Origin: Bacteroidales bacterium
GTDB taxonomy: Bacteria > Bacteroidota > Bacteroidia > Bacteroidales > P3
Direction of reading: 5' to 3'
Length of the DNA stretch: 64,000 nucleotides
Assembly (NCBI GenBank): GCA_017633985.1
Contig: JAGBOF010000003.1
Span: forward strand, 33,130-97,129
Of this stretch, positions 17,776 to 26,925 are shown piece after piece; position 1 is the first letter of the stretch, and the number at the start of each line of letters is the position of its first letter. Position numbers and translations under genes: made by a program. The notes under the pieces were generated by a model. The model searched no databases, was not told where the DNA came from, and worked only from the letters and a program-made list of their open reading frames with translations.

Positions 17776-18480
17776 TCAATTATTATTTTGATTGTCCGAA
17801 GATACGGTCTTCTTAAATTTAAACTTCGGTTCCTGATGGTTTCTCAATCTTTTAATATTCTTACGGTGTGTCCACAGAATAAATAACGCAACAATCACCG
17901 AAAATATTGCCATTGATAAGGTAATGTCTTCGTGTTTGGGAAGCCACAATTTGCTTGTCAGATATAATACAGGGAATGATACTGCTGCAGCCATTGAAGA
18001 GACGGAAATATACTTTGTCAAAACAAATGTAAGAATAAATACGGCAAGAACAAACGGTATGATATTGTTAAATAAACCTATCACCGCACCTAACATTGTA
18101 GCTACGCCTTTTCCGCCCTTAAAACCTGCGAATACAGGAAGTGCATGTCCCACAACGACCACTATTGCCACTGCTAAAGAATAATAAGAGAAATCATTAA
18201 TCCATCCCCAATCCTTTAAGAAAGATCCGAATACGTTTGCAGACAAATAAACGGCTATCCAACCTTTTGCAACGTCCAACGCCAACACCACTAAACCAGG
18301 CAAAAGTCCCAAGACCCTTATAGTATTCGTAGCACCTGCGTTATGAGAACCTTCTTTACGCACATCGGTTTTAAAAAAACTCTTTCCAATCCACACTGCA
18401 GAAGGAATACTACCCAAAAGATATGCAACAATCAACCCTAATAATAGTTGCAGTGCCCTGTATATTGTAAAATCTGCCAT
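17776..18480 (-). CDS. plsY: Acyl-phosphate:glycerol-3-phosphate acyltransferase
   Basis: 234 residues with five or more membrane helices and the three PlsY motifs: GSIPSAVWIGK, GSHNAGATNTIRVLG and GHALPVFAGFKGGKGVAT. PlsY transfers an acyl group from acyl-phosphate to glycerol-3-phosphate, the first acylation of phospholipid synthesis, on the cytoplasmic face of the inner membrane. The tail (RNHQEPKFKFKK) is polar. A -7 box TATCTTTG (CAAAGATA at 18521-18528) lies 40 bases upstream without a clear -33 element. It is followed by the M3 peptidase gene. Confidence 0.96.
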   Translation of the reverse strand: MADFTIYRALQLLLGLIVAYLLGSIPSAVWIGKSFFKTDVRKEGSHNAGATNTIRVLGLLPGLVVLALDVAKGWIAVYLSANVFGSFLKDWGWINDFSYYSLAVAIVVVVGHALPVFAGFKGGKGVATMLGAVIGLFNNIIPFVLAVFILTFVLTKYISVSSMAAAVSFPVLYLTSKLWLPKHEDITLSMAIFSVIVALFILWTHRKNIKRLRNHQEPKFKFKKTVSSDNQNNN

Positions 18481-18649
18481 AACTACACTAATATTTTTAT
18501 ATTATCCGATAAATAAATTGCAAAGATATAAAAAATTTTCATATCCATGCCATATTATAAAGCCCCAATTGCTTTACGAAAGTTCAAGTGTGTGCATTTA
18601 GTTAATCATATCACAATGTTTTACGGCACTACAATGTCTTTTCAAAACA

Positions 18650-18684
18650 TTATAACAAAAAGTGTCTGCAATATCATGCAAACA
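18650..18684 (-). terminator. Rho-independent terminator after the 550-residue exported protein gene
   Basis: Read on the minus strand, GTGTTTGCA - 5-base loop - TGCAGACAC (one non-pairing centre position) is followed by TTTTTGTTAT. It lies about 40 bases past the stop at 18727. Confidence 0.65.
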
Positions 18685-18726
18685 CCTTGTCAAACTGTAT
18701 ATATATTATAAGTACTAATGCAAAAA

Positions 18727-20379
18727 CTAACGTATACCTTCTCTGGTTTCAATCTTACCAATCATATTATTGTCTTCATGATGTACCAAAAAGATAATGT
18801 ACTTATCGTGGGTCAAGAACAATGTTTTGAAAAACGGCATCTCTTTGCTGTCTTGTTTGGATTTGAAGGATTGCAACCAGTTGTAGCTTCCGTCGGAAAA
18901 TACCTGCACAAATGAAACCTGTGTACGCAGTTTATCGCTGTCGTATTGCTTATTAGGAGTGAATTTTCCGTCCTTAAAATTGGATATATGGTCGTTAAAC
19001 ATAATGTACATACCGTATCTGTCGCGGGTCAATGCATATCCGTTATAATCATTGCTTCCCCTGTATTCTTTCTGACGCTTTGCTATAAAGCCGTTGCCGC
19101 TTACAAGTCCCGTATTGTCGATATTCGTTATAATCAAATCCCTGTAAAACATTGCATCTTCCCCCGTAGGCTTATCTCCCCTTCTCTTTGCAGGCTGAAC
19201 CTTTGACTGATAACGCTGCTCACCTATCATAATAACATTACCGCCTATCATCGGCACCAAATGATCTACGTAAGCCGTAAATTGGGACGGAATAACCATA
19301 CCGTTACTGCCCACCGTAGGACGTACGGCTTTCTTATCCTTCGGATTAGGCTTGAAAGGAGCGACCATATTGTCGGTCTCATAATCTTTAAACTCCGATT
19401 GGGAGAAATTCTTTTGGTAATGACGGCGTTTGTCAAACGTATAAGCAAACGAACCCGATGCAAGATAAGGTTTTTCGTTGCTCGTACCGTAATAACCCGC
19501 CAACATATAGTCACCTTCCAAATTAAAACAACATTTCATATCCGTAACCCACGCTTTTTCCATCTGAAGTGTATAACCTTTATTAATATAAGGCTCCAAA
19601 TGTATCAAAAACGCTTTGTCATCTGCATGATTGATTTTCTTACCCGTCACATAACCGTTTATTGCCAGCAAAGCACGTTTACCGTCATTGCTTACGGCTA
19701 CGTCAGCTACCTTGTAAGAAGGCATCTGTATATTCTTAAGTGCATAAGACTTATCCCAAAGCATGTTAAGCTTGTCATCATAAACACGTACCGATGCATT
19801 GCGGCCTGCGGTATCGTTTTCAAACAAACAAAATACCATCTTGGTTTTGTTTTCGGAGAATTTGAATAAATAAGGCGATTGTGCACTGTCGGCAAAGTAG
19901 TTATAGGTTATAAATTTCTGCGGTTGGTCTATCAAACGCATGTCTTTAAGGTGAAGAAACTCATAATAAAGCGTTTGTTTTCCCGTTTTAGGTTCCTGTG
20001 TCTTCTTTCTGGCGGAACCTTTTGTCTGAACGGGTTTATCTTCCTTTGTTTTGGAAAGAATAAATCCCACAAGATCGTTACTTCGCCATGTCTGTTCTAT
20101 CTTAAACTTATTGCTACCGAAATTAATACGTGCAACCTTTTCTATTTTTCCCGTCTTATCGGTACGGGCAAGATAATAACGGTATTCAAACTCCCCCTCA
20201 CCGATATATTCATCCAAACTGTAATAAAAATAGTATCCGTTTATGTCCTCGGCAAGGAACTGCGCATCTTTACAATTATCTTTAATGTCATGAAAACGTT
20301 CACTCCATTGTATTTCCATCTGTGCTGCGGCAGTCAAACCGATTAACAAAGCCGTAAGTGCAAAAAACAATCTTTTCAT
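18727..20379 (-). CDS. Exported protein of unknown function, beta-propeller-like
   Basis: About 550 residues. I start at the ATG at 20379 because it opens a signal peptide (MKRLFFALTALLIGLTAAAQ). The mature protein has repeated strand-turn segments in which each blade seems to report a value (YYLARTDKTGKIEKVARINFG, VRVYDDKLNMLWDKSYALKN, NDGKRALLAINGYVTG, LIITNIDNTGLVSGNGFI, FVQVFSDGSYNWLQSFKS), typical of a propeller fold. No catalytic motif, lipobox or sorting domain is seen. A basic linker (SARKKTQEPKTGK) near residue 150 looks unstructured. A TATCTTTG box lies just upstream (CAAAGATA at 20404-20411). I do not recognise the family. Confidence 0.68.
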   Translation of the reverse strand: MKRLFFALTALLIGLTAAAQMEIQWSERFHDIKDNCKDAQFLAEDINGYYFYYSLDEYIGEGEFEYRYYLARTDKTGKIEKVARINFGSNKFKIEQTWRSNDLVGFILSKTKEDKPVQTKGSARKKTQEPKTGKQTLYYEFLHLKDMRLIDQPQKFITYNYFADSAQSPYLFKFSENKTKMVFCLFENDTAGRNASVRVYDDKLNMLWDKSYALKNIQMPSYKVADVAVSNDGKRALLAINGYVTGKKINHADDKAFLIHLEPYINKGYTLQMEKAWVTDMKCCFNLEGDYMLAGYYGTSNEKPYLASGSFAYTFDKRRHYQKNFSQSEFKDYETDNMVAPFKPNPKDKKAVRPTVGSNGMVIPSQFTAYVDHLVPMIGGNVIMIGEQRYQSKVQPAKRRGDKPTGEDAMFYRDLIITNIDNTGLVSGNGFIAKRQKEYRGSNDYNGYALTRDRYGMYIMFNDHISNFKDGKFTPNKQYDSDKLRTQVSFVQVFSDGSYNWLQSFKSKQDSKEMPFFKTLFLTHDKYIIFLVHHEDNNMIGKIETREGIR

Positions 20380-20539
20380 ATCACGATTTAATAAAAACAA
20401 ATGCAAAGATAAAAAGTTTTTTTCAATTATTAATAAATGTATAAGAAAAAGTAAGTTTTTTTTCTCTACATTTTACAAAAACGTAACATAAAAAAACAGA
20501 CAAAATTCTACTTTAAAAAATTCCGTTTGCGCATGCCGC

Positions 20540-20628
20540 AAAAATAAGACGGCGTTTTAATAAATTAAAACGCCGTTTCAGTAAATTTTTATCGCTGATT
20601 AATTTCTTAAAACGGCGTCTTTTTTTTA
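20540..20628. repeat. Intergenic repeat family A, copy 4
   Basis: The left half is a 13-bp-arm inverted repeat (ACGGCGTTTTAAT / ATTAAAACGCCGT, 20549-20576). The right half carries GTAAATTTTTATCGCTGATTAA and CTTAAAACGGCGTCTTTTTTTT. Outer blocks AAGACGGCGTTTTAA and TTAAAACGGCGTCTT pair except for an inverted GGC/GCC centre. Located 50 bases past the RNase HI stop, with T-runs outward in both directions. Confidence 0.85.
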
Positions 20629-20677
20629 AACCGTTTATACACAACAATTTACAAAGGCGTAATTTTAGGCTGAAAAA

Positions 20678-21373
20678 TCAATGTTTTCTTCCGAAATCTG
20701 CTGGTATTTCACCCCATATTTCGGTCTTCCATTTTATTATTTCGGTAGTGTAAGTATTTGTTTGCAGCCATTGCTCGGCGCGGTGGATATATGCAAACAA
20801 ATCTTCGGTCTTTTTATTCAACTGTAACTGGGTCTTGCATTTTTTTTGCCTAACCCACTTCAAGGCATTTATGCTGTCGGTATACAAAGGCTGCTTTAGA
20901 TTGTACCGTTTCAAGTATGACAATCCGTGAACCAATGCCAAAAACTCGCCGATATTATTAGTGCCGTGCGGATGCTTATAATAAAAAATCTGTTTACCCG
21001 TAAGGATATGAACGCCGCGGTATTCCATTACACCGGGATTGCCGCTGCATGCCGCATCTACACATAATGAATCCGTAATAGGCAGTTCGTCATAAAGAAT
21101 AGGGTTGATTTGTTTGTATTTTGGCGAATCAATCTTATTGATTTGTAATGTCTTTTCCGCAGAAGACTTATCCTGTAACTGCTTATCACCTGATGTTTTA
21201 AAATAATCGTAATACGGATTATTGAAAGCCTGTTCTGCTTCTTTTTTTGTGTCAAATGATTTGAATCTGGCCTGCGAAAATCCGTCTATACTCGCTTTGC
21301 ATTCGTTCCATGAGGCAAACACTCCTTTTTTTCTGCCCGACCAAACTACGTAATATTTGTTTTTACCAGCCAT
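20678..21373 (-). CDS. rnhA: Ribonuclease HI with N-terminal RNA/DNA-hybrid-binding domain
   Basis: 231 residues. Residues 1-50 (KYYVVWSGRKKGVFASWNEC, FDTKKEAEQAF) are the viroplasmin-type hybrid-binding domain also found at the start of eukaryotic RNase H1. Residues about 95-231 are the nuclease: Asp in SLCVDAACSGNPG, Glu in NNIGEFLALVHG, Asp in LYTDSINALKWV and the last Asp in EIPADFGRKH, all four metal ligands. It removes RNA from RNA-DNA hybrids (R-loops, primers) in the cytoplasm. It starts 27 bases after the stop of the large surface protein gene on the same strand; a shared transcript is possible but functionally unrelated. Confidence 0.93.
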   Translation of the reverse strand: MAGKNKYYVVWSGRKKGVFASWNECKASIDGFSQARFKSFDTKKEAEQAFNNPYYDYFKTSGDKQLQDKSSAEKTLQINKIDSPKYKQINPILYDELPITDSLCVDAACSGNPGVMEYRGVHILTGKQIFYYKHPHGTNNIGEFLALVHGLSYLKRYNLKQPLYTDSINALKWVRQKKCKTQLQLNKKTEDLFAYIHRAEQWLQTNTYTTEIIKWKTEIWGEIPADFGRKH

Positions 21374-21400
21374 TGATGAATCTAAAAACTCTTTTGCTAT

Positions 21401-24400
21401 TTATCTTATCAGCGTAACGTCTCCTCCTGTTACGAAAGTCTTACCTCCCATGCATTTAACTTCCAACTTATAATAATAAACTCCCGCTGCGCAATCTTGA
21501 TTTCTGAATCTGCCGTCCCAACCATCGTTTATATTATCGCTGTGAAACACTCTTTCGCCCCAACGGTCGTATATAATCCAATCCATTGACATAATATAGT
21601 CGCCGCTTACGTAAAGAATGTCGTTTTTGCCGTCATTATTAGGAGAAAATGCGTTAGGAATAAATATATCAGGCTTACCGCAGTTTATATAATCCACTTC
21701 AACCTTCACCGTGTCCGACACATCGCACCCGTGCGTATCATCAGCCGTTACTTTAAACACCGTAGTTTTGTAAGCTGTAGCAAGGGTCGTATAATTATCA
21801 GGCGTAACCAAATCAGCCGACGGTGTCCAAAAATAATTAAAGCCTTCAAGCAAAGTAGATGTCAATGTGAATTCCTCTCCGTCATATACACGGTACTTAT
21901 CTGCATAGGCTTCAAAACCAACGGTAACATCAGTATAGCCGACAGTGACTTGGGATGTGCCTTTGCATCCGTTATTGTCAGTAACCGTCAATAGGTAAGT
22001 TCCGTTACATACATTATCCAAATTTTCCGTCTTCTGTCCCGAATTCCACGAATATGTATACGGTTCTTTTCCTCCTTCAACCAAAGATGTTATCGTCGCA
22101 TCACAACCGTTTGCACATCTGTTTTCCGTAGCCGTCAATACGGTGTTTATTTTATACATATTATTTACATGTAATGTCTTTTTGGATGAACAACCCGTAT
22201 TATCAGTAACTGTAATCACGTAATTACCTTCGCAAAGTCCGTTTAAATTCTGATTTGTACTTCCGTTACTCCATAAATATGTATAAGGAGGTTGTCCGCC
22301 GCTTACATCAACAGAGATTTCTCCGTTACAAATACCGCTGCATGAGGCATCGGTTATCTTTTCATGTATATCCATATCGGTAACAGCAAGTATACGTACA
22401 GGCAACTGCGTATAACAGGTATCATTCTCCATATACACCGTAACGGTATATGTTCCCACGGCAAGATTTTCCACAAAACATGTATCCTTATCGCTGCACG
22501 ACCATTTGTAATGCACATTCGTTGTATCGCCGATAAGTTCTATCAATGCGGAACCCGTAGCGTCGGTTTGGCAATACACATCCTTTGTTATGATATTGTA
22601 TTTTATTCCCGTAAATTTCACAAACAAACTGTCCGTATAAATACATCCGCTTTCTTTATAGCGTACATACAAATACCTGTCGGAGGTATCGCGTATTATT
22701 ACTGCGGAATTATCTTCGTTCATTTCGGCATAATCGGTAAAGATATTGTTCCATGAACATACGGCATCTTTGTTCTGCGGTTTGGGGATGTTGTATGTAT
22801 AAGGGAGCGTACAAAATTCCAACGTATCGGGAAGTTCCGAAACAAATGTGTCTATATCTACGAACCTGTACATTGTATCTTTACAGCCGTCAATGGATAT
22901 TATCAATGTAAACAATGTCGGAGAGTTTACAGTAGCATAAGGATTCATGGAATTGGCATCCGAAAGGTATTCCGCAGGTGACCAAGTCAGTTTTACATTC
23001 TCTTGGTCCGACGGATATATATTTTCAATGCCAATATTCACCGGATTGCCTTCGCAGGACAGCAATGTATCCAAATAACCCGCCTTATCATCCAATATAA
23101 GTATTGACTTTCTTATTGTATCGGATTGCTTACAGCCGTCTTCCGATAAGACTATAAGCGTTATCGTGTAAACACCGTCGGAAGAATACGTATGGGATGG
23201 ATTCTTTTGCCTTGAAGTAAGACTGCCGTCACCGAAATCCCACATAAAAGAATCTCCCCTTGAATAATTAGAGAATTGTACGGCGGTATTACTGCATGCT
23301 ATATTAGGCATATCGAAATCCGCCACTGCAAAATCATTGTTTACCGAAAATTTCATCGATGCCGTATTACAATTCCTGCTTTTATTTCCTTTTGAATAAG
23401 CATTTTCGGTAACGGGCATTCCCTGCGAACCGTTGCATGAGGCACATATAGTAAGATAATAGCTGCCGTAACGGTCAAAACGCGAAGTTCCGCCGTCTAC
23501 ATGGTCATTTCCGAACAATGTATTCTCTTTATCACATTCTCCGAAGAAGGTTGCGTAATTCAAAGCCGCAGCATCTTTTTCCAAACTCATAATATAAAAA
23601 TCCATACCGTCGGTTTGTTTCATATAAGCATCGTCAGAAACTTCCATATTCTCCGTTCCCAAATGAGGATAATTATTTTGACGGTATTTAAATATCCTTC
23701 CCCATCCCGCACAATATATTCTTTCGCAATAATCCACCGCAAAACCTGACGGAGACAGATTAATCATGCCGTCACCTGAGCCGAAAACGGTAGAGAAATA
23801 CAGAGAATCTAATTTAGGAGTTAATTTTGCTATAAACTGTCCGCTGTTTGGAATACTGTATTGCGCATTTTTCACAAGCGTATAACCTGATGCCAATGTC
23901 TGTCCGTAAATATAAGGAATGTCATTACGGTCCAACCTTATAAAAAACGCCTGATCATATACATCCGAGCCGAAAAACGAAGAATATTCCACGTTTGAGC
24001 CGTCTGTTGACAGTACGGAAATAAATGCATCGGCACTTCCGCCGTTAAAAACATCATTGTATGCACCCGTTGATACAGGATAATCCGACGAAGACGTACC
24101 TCCGCAAACATATACCCTGTCTTGGGAATCCAAATCCAAGGAATAAGCCGCATCATTATTCGTTCCGCCCAAATAAGTAGAGTACAAAAGAGTTGATAAT
24201 GCCTTGTCAAATTTAAAAACAACCGCATCCTGCATACCAGCCGAGTTTTTCATAAAGGCATTGTCCGTCGTAGGAAAATTATGCGAAAAAGTACATGAAG
24301 CAACATACACATTATTGTTTTTATCAGTTAAAATCTCACCGCGGGCACAGTCTCCGAAGTTGGCATACAATGAATCATTGCCGTAATACAATATATTTTG

Positions 24401-25627
24401 GTCCAATTGATACTCATTCTTAAAATTAAATCCGTCATTAGCCGTACCGCCTATGAAAGTGGACGCTTTAAGTTGCGTTCCCGAAGAATTAAATGCCGAT
24501 ACGAAAATATCAATACCGTTTAAATACAGTAAAGATCCCTCATATTGTACGTTATCTCCGCCGTTTAAATTCTTTTGAAATGCATTATCCGTTACGGGAA
24601 AGTCCGAAGATCCCGTCGTTCCGAAAACTATCAAATCTCCCTCATTGTTCACTGTCATGGAATGCGGCATCTCGCACATATTTCCGCCGAAATAAGTGGA
24701 AAATATCATATTCTGCCCCAACGAATCATATTTTGTAACTACGCAGTCCCAATTTCCCAAATATTCGCTGCTGTAAGCGCCCTCCGTTGTGGGGTACTGT
24801 TCTCCCGAAACAATGCCTCCGCTTACCAAAAGCCCTCTTTGATCATAACATGAAGTCATTCCCCAATTATCAGAACGCGAACCCGAATAAGTGGAAAATA
24901 TAAGGGCGGGGTCAATAATCAAATCCTTCGTTTTATCATAAGTCCCGACACGGTAAGACACCAAATAACCTTCCTGTGTCTGCACGGCGGAATAATAAGC
25001 CTCTATCTCCTTTACTCCGTGTACCGTTTGCTGATAAACGGTAAGTTTGTTTTCTTCTATCCATCCGCAATCCGTCTCCAAATAAAGCTTATCTCCGTCA
25101 GCCTTAAGGCTTTTCAAACCTTTGTAAAGCGTAGTTATTCCACTGACATCGCCTTCGGGGTGTACGATATATGAATGTTTGGGCATATCTCCCAACGACG
25201 ATATTTCCCAATCAATATTCCTGTAAACATTTTCATAAATCACGCCCGAATATGCATAAACCCCTGCAGCCCATTTGCTTTTGTCATTACCTATAAAGTA
25301 ATTTGTATAACCGTTTAATCTCTCTAATTCTTTTATATTATTGAAAGTTGCATTATATGGGCTTACCGAAAAAACATGGTAGCGTTCTTTGCCGCTGTAA
25401 TTATCATTGCCTGAATTATGGCGGTGATATGCAGCATTATTGGAATCAAACACTATAACGGACAGTTTGTTGGGCTGAACAAATACCTTTCCCTGCGTAA
25501 AAGATGCCTTATATAATATATTGTCTTCCCATTGTCCTGCATTTTTTTCAAATCTTAATTCTCCGTATTGCCCCATAACACACACGGAGATTATAAGAAA
25601 CAGGTTGAATACAGTTATTTTTTTCAT
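21401..25627 (-). CDS. Large surface protein: SBBP-type propeller, PKD, SprB-like repeats, type-B T9SS sorting domain
   Basis: About 1408 residues from the ATG at 25627, which opens a signal peptide (MKKITVFNLFLIISVCVMGQ) after a GGGTGG ribosome-like site. Order: an N-terminal SBBP-associated beta domain (residues 20-240); seven or so propeller repeats of the form FSTYxGG...D..V.KYD (240-760); a PKD domain (FMWDFGDGSLTSRQKNPSH, about 790-860); Ig-like stretches; two or three SprB-type repeats (SGGQPPYTYLWSNGSTNQNL; VEGGKEPYTYSWNSGQKTENL); and the gliding-motility C-terminal domain (IFIPNAFSPNNDGKND ... YDRWGERVF ... WDGRF ... GVYYYKLE). That last domain is the type-B T9SS export signal, so the protein is secreted or surface-attached. 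Possible adhesin. CAAATTTA at 25662-25669 is a minus-strand -7 box. Confidence 0.92.
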   Translation of the reverse strand: MKKITVFNLFLIISVCVMGQYGELRFEKNAGQWEDNILYKASFTQGKVFVQPNKLSVIVFDSNNAAYHRHNSGNDNYSGKERYHVFSVSPYNATFNNIKELERLNGYTNYFIGNDKSKWAAGVYAYSGVIYENVYRNIDWEISSLGDMPKHSYIVHPEGDVSGITTLYKGLKSLKADGDKLYLETDCGWIEENKLTVYQQTVHGVKEIEAYYSAVQTQEGYLVSYRVGTYDKTKDLIIDPALIFSTYSGSRSDNWGMTSCYDQRGLLVSGGIVSGEQYPTTEGAYSSEYLGNWDCVVTKYDSLGQNMIFSTYFGGNMCEMPHSMTVNNEGDLIVFGTTGSSDFPVTDNAFQKNLNGGDNVQYEGSLLYLNGIDIFVSAFNSSGTQLKASTFIGGTANDGFNFKNEYQLDQNILYYGNDSLYANFGDCARGEILTDKNNNVYVASCTFSHNFPTTDNAFMKNSAGMQDAVVFKFDKALSTLLYSTYLGGTNNDAAYSLDLDSQDRVYVCGGTSSSDYPVSTGAYNDVFNGGSADAFISVLSTDGSNVEYSSFFGSDVYDQAFFIRLDRNDIPYIYGQTLASGYTLVKNAQYSIPNSGQFIAKLTPKLDSLYFSTVFGSGDGMINLSPSGFAVDYCERIYCAGWGRIFKYRQNNYPHLGTENMEVSDDAYMKQTDGMDFYIMSLEKDAAALNYATFFGECDKENTLFGNDHVDGGTSRFDRYGSYYLTICASCNGSQGMPVTENAYSKGNKSRNCNTASMKFSVNNDFAVADFDMPNIACSNTAVQFSNYSRGDSFMWDFGDGSLTSRQKNPSHTYSSDGVYTITLIVLSEDGCKQSDTIRKSILILDDKAGYLDTLLSCEGNPVNIGIENIYPSDQENVKLTWSPAEYLSDANSMNPYATVNSPTLFTLIISIDGCKDTMYRFVDIDTFVSELPDTLEFCTLPYTYNIPKPQNKDAVCSWNNIFTDYAEMNEDNSAVIIRDTSDRYLYVRYKESGCIYTDSLFVKFTGIKYNIITKDVYCQTDATGSALIELIGDTTNVHYKWSCSDKDTCFVENLAVGTYTVTVYMENDTCYTQLPVRILAVTDMDIHEKITDASCSGICNGEISVDVSGGQPPYTYLWSNGSTNQNLNGLCEGNYVITVTDNTGCSSKKTLHVNNMYKINTVLTATENRCANGCDATITSLVEGGKEPYTYSWNSGQKTENLDNVCNGTYLLTVTDNNGCKGTSQVTVGYTDVTVGFEAYADKYRVYDGEEFTLTSTLLEGFNYFWTPSADLVTPDNYTTLATAYKTTVFKVTADDTHGCDVSDTVKVEVDYINCGKPDIFIPNAFSPNNDGKNDILYVSGDYIMSMDWIIYDRWGERVFHSDNINDGWDGRFRNQDCAAGVYYYKLEVKCMGGKTFVTGGDVTLIR

Positions 25628-25744
25628 TTGAACCACCCTTCGCTTATTTGAAAAACATCCGCAAATTTACAAAATAATTTCTTAACATACTGACAAATGA
25701 AAATATTTTTTTATTTTTGCAGAACTAATCAAGAATTTTGTAAC

Positions 25745-26293
25745 ATGAAGAAAAAATTTTTCATATTACTTTTATTTATATGTTCCGTATCTTTTTACGG
25801 CTATGCACAAATCTTTCAGGCAGGCATAAGAGTACAATCGGATATACGCAACCAAGCAATGCCGTTTAATAATCTTTCCGTAGGACTTGAAGCCGATTTC
25901 AACATACCGTTTATCGGTGTCGGTTTAAGTGTATCGGGACTGTTCAACGCACATTATTTTGAAAATCTTTATACAGACAAATTAGACGATATGTACAGTT
26001 ATGTCACAATCCCTATAAACCTTAAATGGAGAGTGGGAGTTCCTGTATTCAGAGTGATTCTCATGGCAGGGCCTTATCTGTCTTTGCCGCTGAACGGGGA
26101 TATCAAAAAGGAATTGAATCTTAAAGAATCTTCCGAAGCGAATCTTGTCGGATTAAACATACAATTAGGCTTCGAAATAATGAAACATTACAGGCTTTCG
26201 GTAGGATATAAAGGTGACTTATATATGGGAAAAATTGACAATTATTCAGATCCTTCCTACGGATGGTATGCAGACTTGATGTATTCGTTCTGA
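25745..26293 (+). CDS. Small outer-membrane beta-barrel protein (OmpW/porin-fold like)
   Basis: 182 residues from the ATG at 25745, chosen for its signal peptide (MKKKFFILLLFICSVSFYGYAQ). The mature part shows about eight amphipathic strands (FQAGIRVQSDIR, LSVGLEADFNIPFIGVGLSVSG, YVTIPINLKWRVG, FRVILMAGPYLSLP, VGLNIQLGFEIMKHYRLSVGY) and ends with an aromatic residue (ADLMYSF), the hallmark of outer-membrane barrels recognised by Bam. It resembles the PorT/OMP_b-brl group of Bacteroidota, but the subfamily and role are uncertain. TATTTTTG at 25712-25719 is a plausible -7 box. It is divergent from the T9SS protein gene. Confidence 0.77.
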   Translation: MKKKFFILLLFICSVSFYGYAQIFQAGIRVQSDIRNQAMPFNNLSVGLEADFNIPFIGVGLSVSGLFNAHYFENLYTDKLDDMYSYVTIPINLKWRVGVPVFRVILMAGPYLSLPLNGDIKKELNLKESSEANLVGLNIQLGFEIMKHYRLSVGYKGDLYMGKIDNYSDPSYGWYADLMYSF

Positions 26294-26360
26294 TACAATT
26301 GATTTTCACCTATTTACCAAAGCATTTCAGCTTTATTTTGCATCAATACAATTTCTTTGA

Positions 26361-26446
26361 GAAAAAAGACGGCGTTAAAAAAAATTAATCAGCCTGATTA
26401 ATAAAATAATCAGGCTGATTAATTTTTTTTAACGCCGTCTTTTTTT
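26361..26446. repeat. Intergenic repeat family A, copy 5: perfect 39-bp inverted repeat
   Basis: Arms 26362-26400 and 26407-26445 are perfectly complementary over 39 bp with a 6-base loop (ATAAAA). Each arm reads AAAAAAGACGGCGTTAAA..., then AATTAATCAGCCTGATTA, so TAATCAGGCTGATTA is itself palindromic. It lies between a plus-strand and a minus-strand transcription unit and ends in T-runs both ways, so it is an excellent bidirectional terminator candidate. Confidence 0.92.
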
Positions 26447-26623
26447 CAGGGCTTGATTTTGTACTGAATTTATTAGTGAAAAACCTGTTGCGGATTATGG
26501 TCAAATGCTTTCTTTTTGCAATTGATGTAACATATTTTTATAACTGATTACAGAAATAAACAAGAAAGGGTTGATTGTTTAATGACATGTAAAACTGACA
26601 AGCATATATTGTAAATTATTACA

Positions 26624-26659
26624 ACAAAAAAAGAGCGCTTAACGTAACATCAGCACTCT
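26624..26659 (-). terminator. Terminator of the tRNA-Cys gene
   Basis: Read on the minus strand, AGAGTGCT and AGCGCTCT pair with one G-T, with a 12-base loop, followed by TTTTTTTGTTGT. It starts 25 bases after the tRNA 3' end. Confidence 0.75.
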
Positions 26660-26683
26660 TTTCTATCATCTTATCATTTTCAG

Positions 26684-26754
26684 AGGTCTCTTCCAGATTC
26701 GAACTGGAGTAAACGGTTTTGCAGACCGGCACCTAGCCACTCGGTCAAGAGACC
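26684..26754 (-). tRNA. tRNA-Cys (anticodon GCA)
   Basis: Minus-strand 71-nt cloverleaf: acceptor GGTCTCT pairs with AGAGACC, the anticodon loop CTGCAAA contains GCA, the T arm is CCAGTTCGAATCTGG, and the discriminator base is U as expected for tRNA-Cys. CCA is not encoded. The short D stem has three pairs and the outermost anticodon-stem pair is weak. It has its own promoter and terminator and is a single-gene transcript. Confidence 0.93.
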
Positions 26755-26773
26755 ATTTCTTATTTTCAGGTTG

Positions 26774-26804
26774 CAAAATTACAATGTTTTTTCTTATCCG
26801 CCAA
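26774..26804 (-). promoter_or_regulatory. Promoter of tRNA-Cys
   Basis: On the minus strand TTG (26804-26802), a 20-base spacer and TAATTTTG (26781-26774), 20 bases before the tRNA 5' end. Confidence 0.65.
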
Positions 26805-26925
26805 ATATTTTATGATATTTTTTAAATTATTTTCACTTTTAATGTTTCGCATTTATCTGTTATCCGAATAAATTTTCTATCTTTGCCGTATATTTTCACA
26901 ATAAATAATGATATAAACACGGTAT

